Shown here: in pieces, positions 48,264-56,258 of the stretch
How the letters are laid out: every line of letters begins with the position of its first letter
Numbering within the stretch: position 1 is the first letter of the stretch
NCBI RefSeq assembly: GCF_003333305.1
Contig: NZ_QOLD01000004.1
Span: 20,210-84,209 of the forward strand
Source: Candidatus Colwellia aromaticivorans
Lineage (GTDB): Bacteria; Pseudomonadota; Gammaproteobacteria; Enterobacterales; Alteromonadaceae
Direction of reading: 5' to 3'
Length of the DNA stretch: 64,000 nucleotides
The notes under the pieces: model-generated
What the model was told of the DNA's origin: nothing
What the model saw: the letters and a program-made list of their open reading frames with translations, nothing else
Database searches by the model: none
Position numbers and translations under genes: made by a program

Positions 48264-49967
48264 TTATGAACTGGTTACGCGATTAATTTCTTTAAGACTG
48301 GTCATGCCATTCATCGCTTTTATTAATCCCGATTGGCGTAAATTGTTATAACCTTCTTTTTGACACTGTTTAGCTATGTCGAGCGAGTTACCACCTTCCA
48401 TAATAATAGACGAAATGGTTGGGCTAATCTTTATCACTTCATAAATACCGACTCGGCCTTTATATCCGCCAGTACATTGCTCACAACCAACGGGCTTAAA
48501 TAGCTTTATTTCACTTAGCTTATCACTAGGAAAACCTTGTTCAGCCAACTGCTCTTCGCTTAATATTTCTTCAGCTTTACACTGCAAGCATAAACGTCTT
48601 GCTAAACGTTGGGCAATAATAATAGTAACAGAGCTGGCTACATTGTAGGAAGGTACACCCATATTTAATAAACGAGTAAGCGTTTCAGCGGCAGAGTTAG
48701 TATGCAGGGTAGACAATACTAAATGCCCAGTTTGTGCTGCTTTTATTGCTATTTCTGCGGTTTCTAAATCACGAATTTCACCTACCATAACAATGTCGGG
48801 ATCTTGTCGTAAAAAAGAGCGTAGCGCGCTAGGGAAAGTTAGCCCAGCACGGTTGTTAATTTGAACTTGGTTAATCCCTTCAAGGTTGATTTCAACCGGA
48901 TCTTCCGCGGTAGAGATATTACGCTCTTGGGTATTTAAAATATTTAAACCGGTATACAAGGAAACTGTTTTACCTGAGCCAGTAGGGCCGGTGACTAAAA
49001 TCATGCCTTGAGGCTGTTCTAATGCCTCCATGTAGATTTTTTTCTGTTCAGGTTCATACCCAAGCATGTCAATACCTAACATGGCGCTAGAGGAATCAAG
49101 AATACGCATTACAATTTTCTCACCCCACATGGTAGGTAAGGTGCTAACACGAAAATCGATGGACTTTTTCTTTGATAAGGCGAGTTTTATTCGGCCATCT
49201 TGAGGAACGCGACGCTCAGCAATATCAAGTCTTGACATCACTTTTAAGCGAGCCGCCATACGTGAAGATAAACTTACCGGTGGGCGGGCAATTTCAGATA
49301 ATATGCCATCAATCCGAAAGCGAATACGAAAAGACTTTTCATAAGGTTCAAAATGTAAATCTGAAGCGCCTTTTTTTATGGCATCAAGTAAAATTTTATT
49401 GATGAATACCACTATAGGGGCATCGTCTTCACCGCCTTTAGCATTATCATCTTCTGTTTTATCTTCTTGAACTTCTAAGCCTGAAAGCTCTTCTGAATCA
49501 ATATCAGTAATATCAAGGGCATCACTTTCATCTTCTAATACTTTTTCTATACAAGCCTGCAATCCGTGTTCATCAGTCAATACTAACTCAGTACTAAAAC
49601 CGGTATTAAATTGAATTTCTTCTAAGGCATCAATATTAGTAGGATCTGACATGGCGACAAATAAAACTTTACCCCGTAGAAATAACGGTAAAGCATTATG
49701 TTTGGTGATCAACTTTTCATTACGTATGCCTTCAGGGACTAGGCTAGTATCAAAATTGGCTAACTGAATATAAGGATAACCAAATTTATTAGAGAGGATT
49801 TTGGCAATTTCTTTGCCATCAATTTTTTTATCTTCAACTAAAAAACGAATGAAAGGTTTATTTTTACCAATATAATCGGCACAAATCTCATCAATGCTGG
49901 TAAGGGCAACTAACTGTTCTTTAGATAAAGCGGATAAAACACTCGATTGTTGGTGATTTCCTTTCAT
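48264..49967 (-). CDS. pilB: Type IV pilus assembly ATPase PilB
   Basis: A 567-residue hexameric extension motor. An N-terminal MshEN-type domain (about 40-160) precedes the ATPase core, with Walker [13 protein letters not shown], the Asp-box [14 protein letters not shown], and the Walker B region [14 protein letters not shown]. The zinc knuckle is CLQC with CEQC (about 465-510). It heads the pilB-pilC-pilD set. Confidence 0.96.
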   Translation of the reverse strand: MKGNHQQSSVLSALSKEQLVALTSIDEICADYIGKNKPFIRFLVEDKKIDGKEIAKILSNKFGYPYIQLANFDTSLVPEGIRNEKLITKHNALPLFLRGKVLFVAMSDPTNIDALEEIQFNTGFSTELVLTDEHGLQACIEKVLEDESDALDITDIDSEELSGLEVQEDKTEDDNAKGGEDDAPIVVFINKILLDAIKKGASDLHFEPYEKSFRIRFRIDGILSEIARPPVSLSSRMAARLKVMSRLDIAERRVPQDGRIKLALSKKKSIDFRVSTLPTMWGEKIVMRILDSSSAMLGIDMLGYEPEQKKIYMEALEQPQGMILVTGPTGSGKTVSLYTGLNILNTQERNISTAEDPVEINLEGINQVQINNRAGLTFPSALRSFLRQDPDIVMVGEIRDLETAEIAIKAAQTGHLVLSTLHTNSAAETLTRLLNMGVPSYNVASSVTIIIAQRLARRLCLQCKAEEILSEEQLAEQGFPSDKLSEIKLFKPVGCEQCTGGYKGRVGIYEVIKISPTISSIIMEGGNSLDIAKQCQKEGYNNLRQSGLIKAMNGMTSLKEINRVTSS

Positions 49968-50095
49968 AGCTTTTTAGCATAACCTTTTGAATAAAAACAA
50001 TGAGCACGTTAAATTTTAGTGTAACGTAATTTTGGCTGAAAGAACAAAAGTTTTCTTACCTGAATTCAAGTTATGTGGATTAGTATCCATATTGG

Positions 50096-50206
50096 TTAGT
50101 AATGATAACGGCACTGAGCAATAATAATAGCGGTATCAGTTACTTTATAAATTATCCGATGCTCTTTGTTAATGCGCCGTGACCAATAACCAGACCAATT
50201 ATGCTT
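50096..50206 (-). pseudogene. C-terminal remnant of a YoeB/Txe-type toxin
   Basis: The last 37 codons of a RelE-superfamily mRNA endonuclease remain. They read KHNWSGYWSRRINKEHRIIY and end CRYHY-stop, the strongly conserved YoeB/Txe terminus. The rest of the toxin and any YefM-type antitoxin are missing. The break coincides with the RAYT remnant on the opposite strand. Confidence 0.75.
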
Positions 50207-50347
50207 AGCGAAAATCTTGATGAAATACGTACTACTACGCACAAGGGAATGGCAATTGGCAGTAATAAATTTAAATTAGAAATAGAGCGATTAACTGGAA
50301 GACGGGTGACAGAGGGTAAAAGAGGAAGACCGAAGAAGCTTAAATAA
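50201..50347 (+). pseudogene. C-terminal remnant of a RAYT-type transposase
   Basis: About 46 codons with ENLDEIRTTTHKGMAIGSNK and IERLTGRRVTEGKRGRPKK, the C-terminal tail typical of REP-associated tyrosine (Y1, IS200-like) transposases. The catalytic HUH and tyrosine parts are absent. A TTCTGACCCC sequence follows 12 bp after the stop, similar to the ends flanking such genes. With the toxin remnant it explains the 49968-50384 gap. Confidence 0.7.
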
Positions 50348-50384
50348 AATTAAGTTGTTCTGACCCCATTTTATCTGATTAAAT

Positions 50385-52106
50385 TTATTTTTTTATAAAG
50401 CTTGGATATAATCTAACTGCTCCATTATAAATATCATCTTTGAGTTTATTATCTACTGTAATGTTATTTGATTCTAATGTTTGTATGGCAAGGATCATAT
50501 TTTGATAAAGGTTCTTTTTAGGGGTGTGTTTTGCAAACTCATTTCCCCAGCGAATATAATCTAAAAGCGCTTGTGGATTCTTTTTTTCAAAACCTTGCTT
50601 TAACAAAGCGGTTTGTATAGTTACGTCAATATGATCTTGCCAAGCTACTATGTTAATAATGGAATTAAAATCAGTTATATTTTTATAATTATTTGCTTTT
50701 AATTGTTCCATTTTTATTGAAGTATGTAAGGTCGTTAGCATAAAAATACTGGTAAATAATGGAATAGTGATGGCAAGCCCTTTAAATAAATGACTACTGT
50801 TAATTTTTACAACGTTGTAATGAGTTGCTTGCTGCTCTGCTAACCAAATAAAAATAATAAAATAGATAAAATGAACAATAGAATGATAAAAAGGAAATTC
50901 AGTTTGTGTATGCACTAATATAGGTGTTATTAGCATCATTAAAGGTAAGGTTGTACTTATTGGTATACCTTTAAATAAAGTAATATAGCCATAACTAAAT
51001 AAGAATAAACCTAACAATGAAGCTATACCACCTTCTACCGCCCAAAATAGTATTTCATTATGGGGGTGATTAAGATCTAATGGAGCGGTTAATTTCTTAT
51101 CTGTTTTTATTTTTTCTAAATGAAATTCACGATAACTTTTTCTAAAATCGCCATAACCATAACCTAGCAAAGGTTTTTCGATAAACATTTCGCCAGATAT
51201 TTCATACATGGTAGAGCGATGCATGTCTTGGTATAAATTGTTGGCTCTGTCTACTTGTTGAAATGATTGCATTGATATAATGCCAGCTATAACACCTACT
51301 AATATAATAACGAAAGGTTTTAGGTATATTTTTTTGTTTTTGATAAACGTAGGGATGAATAATAAAAGAACCAGAATACCCGCTAAGTAACCTGTTTTAG
51401 ATTGTAAAGTGACCAGTAATAAGGCACAGAAAAATAAGCATGACAAAATAAAAAGGTTAAAATATTTTTTAAGAAAGGGGCTTTTCTTTGATTCGCCTTC
51501 TGATGAATTAATTTGTGTAAATAATGCTTTAATATTACAGGGAAGTAATAAATATAACGAAAGTGCTACCCCGGTAGCCATAAAACTTGCCATTACGTTA
51601 GGTTGTGTAAATGAACCATACGGACGACCAAAAAGAGGCGTATATCCCAATATTTGTATATCAAAGGGTATAAGTATAAATAATTGTATTAGGCCAATCA
51701 CAGCTTCAATAAATACACCACATAATAACAATAAAAGTAAGATGATTTTTTGTTTAGCGGTAAATTGAAATTGGGTAAGTAATAGTAATAATAAAAAACC
51801 AGCCATTATGGCTAATATTCTAGGTATGGCAAAGTAACTTATATCATTGCCATATAAAAAAGGAATACAAAGTAAAAAAATACCGATACCCAGTAACCGC
51901 TGAAATTTACTAACCCGTAACTGTTTTTTTATCGCGACTTGCCATAAACCTATCCCAAGCAGCATTGAAATAAAAATCCAACCTAATATATTAGGGCTAA
52001 GATAAAGTCCTATACCACCCGGTGTTGGTAGCACAATGTGCATTGCAATACCTAAATAAATGATAAGTACCATGAAAAATAATTTTATTAGGGGATTAGT
52101 CGGCAT
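50385..52106 (-). CDS. O-antigen ligase / pilin glycosylating ligase family protein
   Basis: A 573-residue polytopic membrane protein with about twelve helices and a large periplasmic loop. GLYLSPNILGWIF near the N-terminus, PLFGRPYGSFTQPNVMASFM and PLDLNHPHNEILFWAVEGG match the Wzy/WaaL/PglL superfamily; the last is the conserved catalytic His-rich loop. The soluble C-terminal tail (about 430-573) resembles the extended form of pilin O-oligosaccharyltransferases. It lies 93 bp downstream of pilA on the same strand, which favours pilin glycosylation over O-antigen ligation; that choice is an inference. Confidence 0.75.
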   Translation of the reverse strand: MPTNPLIKLFFMVLIIYLGIAMHIVLPTPGGIGLYLSPNILGWIFISMLLGIGLWQVAIKKQLRVSKFQRLLGIGIFLLCIPFLYGNDISYFAIPRILAIMAGFLLLLLLTQFQFTAKQKIILLLLLLCGVFIEAVIGLIQLFILIPFDIQILGYTPLFGRPYGSFTQPNVMASFMATGVALSLYLLLPCNIKALFTQINSSEGESKKSPFLKKYFNLFILSCLFFCALLLVTLQSKTGYLAGILVLLLFIPTFIKNKKIYLKPFVIILVGVIAGIISMQSFQQVDRANNLYQDMHRSTMYEISGEMFIEKPLLGYGYGDFRKSYREFHLEKIKTDKKLTAPLDLNHPHNEILFWAVEGGIASLLGLFLFSYGYITLFKGIPISTTLPLMMLITPILVHTQTEFPFYHSIVHFIYFIIFIWLAEQQATHYNVVKINSSHLFKGLAITIPLFTSIFMLTTLHTSIKMEQLKANNYKNITDFNSIINIVAWQDHIDVTIQTALLKQGFEKKNPQALLDYIRWGNEFAKHTPKKNLYQNMILAIQTLESNNITVDNKLKDDIYNGAVRLYPSFIKK

Positions 52107-52149
52107 AAGGAACTATATTTGAATGTAGGTAAATAAGGGGGATTTTAGA

Positions 52150-52178
52150 TAAAAAAAAAGCTCTTAAAAGAGCTTTTC
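52150..52178 (-). terminator. Terminator after pilA
   Basis: AAGCTCTT and AAGAGCTT form a tight stem read on the minus strand, followed by nine T's. It ends about 22 bp beyond the pilA stop and would reduce read-through into the ligase gene. Confidence 0.8.
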
Positions 52179-52199
52179 ATCAATACCAAGCGTTATGGA

Positions 52200-52661
52200 T
52201 TAACACATACCAGCGGCTAGACATTCACTGTTAGGATCTATTGCCCAAGTGACAGCGTTAGTAGAATTTATTGTGCCTATTAAAATATATGTTATAGCTG
52301 TGTCACCACCCACGTCAATACCCGCGCTTGTTGCTGTGATTGATGGAGTAAGAGAAGTTGCACCACCAATTGTTACAGTAGCAACATTATTGCCGTTTGC
52401 CCAATCGGCAGAGTCTGCTAAACCACTGCAATCTATACCACCAGTAGCGGCACAGACAGTTATAGCTGTTTTTGCAGGAGAAACAGCTAAAACCACTTCA
52501 GAATACTTGGCTCTTTTTGTGTATGTATTATAAGCAGGCAATGCAACCGCTGCTAAAATACCGATAATCGCAACAACGATCATTAATTCAATAAGGGTAA
52601 AACCTTTTTGTGCTTTGTTCATTGCGTTTAAGTTTTGCGTTGTTTTAAGTAAGTTCTTCAT
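52200..52661 (-). CDS. pilA: Type IV major pilin PilA
   Basis: A 153-residue type IVa prepilin. The prepilin site is [20 protein letters not shown], with Glu at position 5 of the mature protein. The globular part contains Cys pairs at about 93/99 and near the end (SECLAAGMC), the latter fitting the pilin D-loop. The annotated start gives a 20-residue leader; a second ATG at 52622 gives the more usual 7-residue leader MNKAQKG. Neither has a strong ribosome site. It is cleaved by PilD and assembled by PilB/PilC. Confidence 0.93.
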   Translation of the reverse strand: MKNLLKTTQNLNAMNKAQKGFTLIELMIVVAIIGILAAVALPAYNTYTKRAKYSEVVLAVSPAKTAITVCAATGGIDCSGLADSADWANGNNVATVTIGGATSLTPSITATSAGIDVGGDTAITYILIGTINSTNAVTWAIDPNSECLAAGMC

Positions 52662-52750
52662 AGTTTAAATATCCATTAATTACTACGGGGGCTGCGGCTA
52701 ATATGCGACATATTTTTGTAAATGTAAAATAATATTGCGTTTTTTTGTTT

Positions 52751-52808
52751 TTAATAGGTTTTTACTTAAATGTTAATCAAAATTAATATTTAAGTAAAAA
52801 CCTATTAA
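52751..52808. repeat. 58-nt near-perfect hairpin upstream of pilA
   Basis: Two 21-bp arms (52751-52771 and 52788-52808) are exact inverse complements. The sequence between them pairs further as TTAAT/ATTAA around a CAAA loop, interrupted only by one G-T pair. It lies 90 bp before the pilA start, in the AT-rich 634-bp pilA-dnaB gap (52662-53295). Nothing else was recognised in that gap. Confidence 0.9.
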
Positions 52809-53295
52809 CTTCTATTTATATAATCTTTACAGTTTTTGTCAACATATAAATAGATGCCAAAGCAAATTGACTTGTATAATATTAGTTATAAAAGAAGTAT
52901 ATAGATCAATACATTCAATTAAACTAAGCAAAACAAAGTCATTTACCTAAAAGCTGTTATCAATATAAACAAGTTAAAACACATGTAAAGCTTAAAAGTA
53001 AAAAAAACACCATTATTTTGATCAAAACTAATTAATTGATGGTTTTTTATTGATAGTTTTAGTTAACATTAAGGTAGCTGTTGATCTTTTGTCATCGTTA
53101 TGTTGTTTTATTAATGATTGCTATGTTGATACAGAAGATTTTATACAGACACTTATTACAACGACTGCTTCCTTAGATAAAGATGAATAAAGCTGTTTTT
53201 CTTTACTTAGCTCTCTATTTTTATCCTTATTTCTGCTACATTAGCCCTCCTAAAATTTTTCACACTCACACTCACTTTAAGTTAAGGCTAAGTAA

Positions 53296-54714
53296 ATGGC
53301 AGATCAAAAATTCGGTAAATTTGCCAAAGAAAAGCAATTTATCAAAGACAAACAAATTGATGAATTAAAAACACCGCCACATTCGCTTGAAGCTGAGCAA
53401 TCAGTGTTAGGGGGTTTATTACTCGATAATGAAACCTGGGATCGGGTTGCTGAAAAAGCAGTGGCGGAAGATTTTTATAGTCGTTCACATCGGCTTATTT
53501 TTGAAACCATTGGTGCCTTAATTGAATTAGGTGAACCGGTTGATTTAATCACCTTGTCAGAAGCATTAGAAAACGATCAAAAACTAGATGATGCGGGGGG
53601 CTTTGTTTACCTTGCTGAGATGATGAAAAATACGCCAAGTGCGGCGAATATCACTGCATACGCAGATATTGTTCGTGAACGAGCGGTAACACGTGAAATG
53701 ATCAGTGTGGCGAATGAGATTGCTGAAGCGGGCTATGATACGCAAGGCCGTAGTAGTGCTGAATTACTTGATTTTGCCGAAACTAAAGTATTTGCTATTG
53801 CTGAAAAACGCGCCAGTAAATCAGAAGGCCCAGAAAGTATTCATTCTGTTTTAGAAAAAACGGTAGATCGCATTGAAAAGCTCTGTTCTACCGATACCGG
53901 TGGTGTAACGGGTGTGCCTAGTGGCTTTACTGATTTAGATAAAATGACGGCAGGGTTACAACAGTCTGATTTAATTATTGTTGCTGCGCGTCCATCTATG
54001 GGTAAAACAACCTTTGCGATGAACTTGGCAGAACATGCTGCGATGACGCAGGATAAACCAGCACTAATCTTTAGCTTAGAGATGCCGGCAGATCAAATTA
54101 TGATGCGGATGTTAGCGTCTTTGGGTCGAATTGATCAAACTAAAATTCGTACCGGTCAATTAGACGATGAAGATTGGGCTCGACTGTCTTCAACCATGGG
54201 GTTATTAATTGAAAATGGCAAAATGTTTATCGATGATGCCGCAGGTTTAACGCCAACAGAAGTACGTTCAAGAGCAAGGCGTATTCATCGCGATCATGGT
54301 GGCATTTCTATGATCATGATTGATTACTTACAGCTAATGCGTGCACCGCAATTTTCTGATAATCGTACCTTAGAAATTTCTGAAATTTCACGGTCACTAA
54401 AAGCGTTAGCGAAAGAATTGAAAGTACCGGTAGTCGCGCTTTCTCAGCTTAACCGTGGCTTAGAACAACGTTCAGATAAACGCCCAATCAACTCAGATTT
54501 ACGTGAATCTGGTGCCATTGAGCAAGATGCCGATTTAATTATGTTTATCTATCGCGATGAGGTTTATCACGATGACAGCGAATATAAAGGCATGGCTGAA
54601 ATTATTATTGGTAAACAGCGTAATGGGCCTATTGGCCGTGTACCGTTAACGTTCCAAGGGCAGTATTCGCGTTTTGACAATTACGCGGGACCACATGTGT
54701 TAGAAGAAGACTAA
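53296..54714 (+). CDS. dnaB: Replicative DNA helicase DnaB
   Basis: A 472-residue hexameric helicase. The N-terminal domain begins with PPHSLEAEQSVLGGLLLDNE, and the RecA-like ATPase has Walker A ARPSMGKTTFAMN and the DYLQLMRAP Walker B region. SQLNRGLEQRSDKRP and SDLRESGAIEQDAD are conserved in DnaB. Loading here would be by DciA rather than DnaC, given the DUF721 gene at 38.3 kb. The first 25 residues are a polar extension. Confidence 0.97.
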   Translation: MADQKFGKFAKEKQFIKDKQIDELKTPPHSLEAEQSVLGGLLLDNETWDRVAEKAVAEDFYSRSHRLIFETIGALIELGEPVDLITLSEALENDQKLDDAGGFVYLAEMMKNTPSAANITAYADIVRERAVTREMISVANEIAEAGYDTQGRSSAELLDFAETKVFAIAEKRASKSEGPESIHSVLEKTVDRIEKLCSTDTGGVTGVPSGFTDLDKMTAGLQQSDLIIVAARPSMGKTTFAMNLAEHAAMTQDKPALIFSLEMPADQIMMRMLASLGRIDQTKIRTGQLDDEDWARLSSTMGLLIENGKMFIDDAAGLTPTEVRSRARRIHRDHGGISMIMIDYLQLMRAPQFSDNRTLEISEISRSLKALAKELKVPVVALSQLNRGLEQRSDKRPINSDLRESGAIEQDADLIMFIYRDEVYHDDSEYKGMAEIIIGKQRNGPIGRVPLTFQGQYSRFDNYAGPHVLEED

Positions 54715-55160
54715 CGGTTCATGCTGAGCGTGAGGGACGAGTAGTCGAAGTACGACAGGCGTCCTTCGACAGGCGTCCTTCGACAGGCTCAGGACAAACG
54801 GATATACACAACGGTTCATGCTGAGCGTGAGGGACGAGTAGTCGAAGTACGACAGGCTTCCTTCGACAAGCTTCCTTCGACAAGCTTCCTTCGACAAGCT
54901 CAGAATGAACGGAATAAGCACAGCCATAGAATGAACGGAATAAGCACAGCCATAGAATGAACGGAATAAGCACAGCCATAGAATGAACGGAATAAGCACA
55001 GCCACAGATTGAACGGAATATACACTGTCATAGAATAAATACAGCCACGGAATAAATACAAGCTAATAAAATCGATAAATACCGTTCGCCCTGAGCGTCA
55101 GTAACAGTTAACCGTCTGCACTGAGCACGAGGTACGAGTAGTCGAAGTGTCGAAGGGGCT
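54715..55160. repeat. CTTCGAC-type repeat cluster after dnaB
   Basis: It begins at the dnaB stop. Copies of GTTCATGCTGAGCGTGAGGG and CCTTCGACAGGCTCAGGACA alternate, with CTTCCTTCGACAAG tandem duplications, and the 26-bp array follows at 54902. Apparent reading frames here are repeat artefacts. Confidence 0.88.
54902..55031. repeat. 26-bp tandem repeat, 5 units
   Basis: Five 26-bp units of AGAATGAACGGAATAAGCAC followed by AGCCAT. The first three are identical, the fourth ends AGCCAC and the fifth is diverged. The GAACGG core is the end of the dispersed repeat in which the array sits. Confidence 0.93.
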
Positions 55161-55168
55161 TTAGTTAC

Positions 55169-55633
55169 TTAATCATCAAAACTGAATTCAATATAAGCTC
55201 TACCTGCATCCCCTTTAAGTGAAATTATTACGATAGGGCCTTTTGATTTATGGTGAATAGTATGGTTTTTACCCGACACAACAACAGGTGTTGCCATATC
55301 AAATTCAAAGCCTTTTTCGCTCAATAAACGTTTAGCACCACCAGTGACCATATTGGTAATTTCACCTACTAAGTCAATAATTTCTTCATTCACTTCGTTG
55401 GGTGCTTCGCCTACCATGCCCTTCATTGTGGCTAATGCTAATGGGGTATCAAAAGTAATTGATAGCGATCCTTTTGTTTCTGGGCTGACCATACCTATAA
55501 GCCCTGAAACATCACCTTGGGCAATGTCATTTTTTTTTAATTTAGGCTTTTCAGCTATTAATTCCATTTGTGCCATTGTAGACATGACATTTAGCATTGC
55601 GGATAAAAATGGATTGATAAACTCTACTTTCAT
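55169..55633 (-). CDS. CheX-type chemotaxis phosphatase
   Basis: A 154-residue CheC/CheX-like protein. The single ExxN catalytic motif (Glu91, Asn94) sits in IIDLVGEITNMVTGGAKRLL. GLIGMVSPETKGSLSITFD is typical of CheX. Such proteins dephosphorylate CheY-P; single-motif members occur outside chemotaxis operons and may act on other receiver domains. No partner gene is nearby. Confidence 0.85.
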   Translation of the reverse strand: MKVEFINPFLSAMLNVMSTMAQMELIAEKPKLKKNDIAQGDVSGLIGMVSPETKGSLSITFDTPLALATMKGMVGEAPNEVNEEIIDLVGEITNMVTGGAKRLLSEKGFEFDMATPVVVSGKNHTIHHKSKGPIVIISLKGDAGRAYIEFSFDD

Positions 55634-55712
55634 GAAGCTTCTGAGCCTTATTTATTTCACACTCATTTGATTCTTTAGATTTTTATAACAAATGTAAATC
55701 AAACGGTGATAA

Positions 55713-56258
55713 TTAATTACTATTAGCTTTATTTATATTCAAATTGTCACCTGTGCCAATAACAGCAACACTTAGCGATTGATTATAAGTTAAACTGCCT
55801 TGCAACTTATTGGGTGATGTTACGTCTTGATAATTCACCGTATTTATTTGCTTAGGGTAAGTATCAATGAGTAGAGTGTTTTTTACTACTAAATTAGTTA
55901 AAAAGTTTTTACGGGTACTTTCTTGATAAACAAATAATTTCCCTCGTTTAACCTCAAAACCAAGCCAGTTTAGCTGTATAGTTTTGTTGTTGCGTTCAAT
56001 TACAAAGTGTTTTTCAAAGTAGGCTTGTATGTATTGATCATACTTTGGATGTTCAGGCGAAAAGTGCTCCTGCTTTATTTCAGCAAGGGTGTTTTCGATA
56101 TCATGAGCAGTAAATTGATGAATAACCTCGATATGTTTATTTTGACTATTGATATTAATTTCGGTCAAACCAAAAAAATAGGTATGGGCAGCAACAGATG
56201 CAGTAACCCCCACTAACAGAATACTAAAAAGTGCTTTTTTAAAAAAAGAATTAACCAT
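55713..56258 (-). CDS. DUF6702 secreted protein
   Basis: A 181-residue protein with a signal peptide (about 1-24, ending VAAHT). HTYFFGLTEININSQNKHIE and the FxAHDIENTL-like stretch match the uncharacterised DUF6702 family. It shares one base (TAATG) with the upstream M1 peptidase gene, so the two are translationally coupled and may act together in the periplasm. Function unknown. Confidence 0.65.
   Translation of the reverse strand: MVNSFFKKALFSILLVGVTASVAAHTYFFGLTEININSQNKHIEVIHQFTAHDIENTLAEIKQEHFSPEHPKYDQYIQAYFEKHFVIERNNKTIQLNWLGFEVKRGKLFVYQESTRKNFLTNLVVKNTLLIDTYPKQINTVNYQDVTSPNKLQGSLTYNQSLSVAVIGTGDNLNINKANSN

Noticed and set aside
52662..52760. Sigma-54 promoter for pilA
   Set aside because: No GG-N10-GC spaced element of TGGCAC/TTGC type was found upstream of pilA on its strand.
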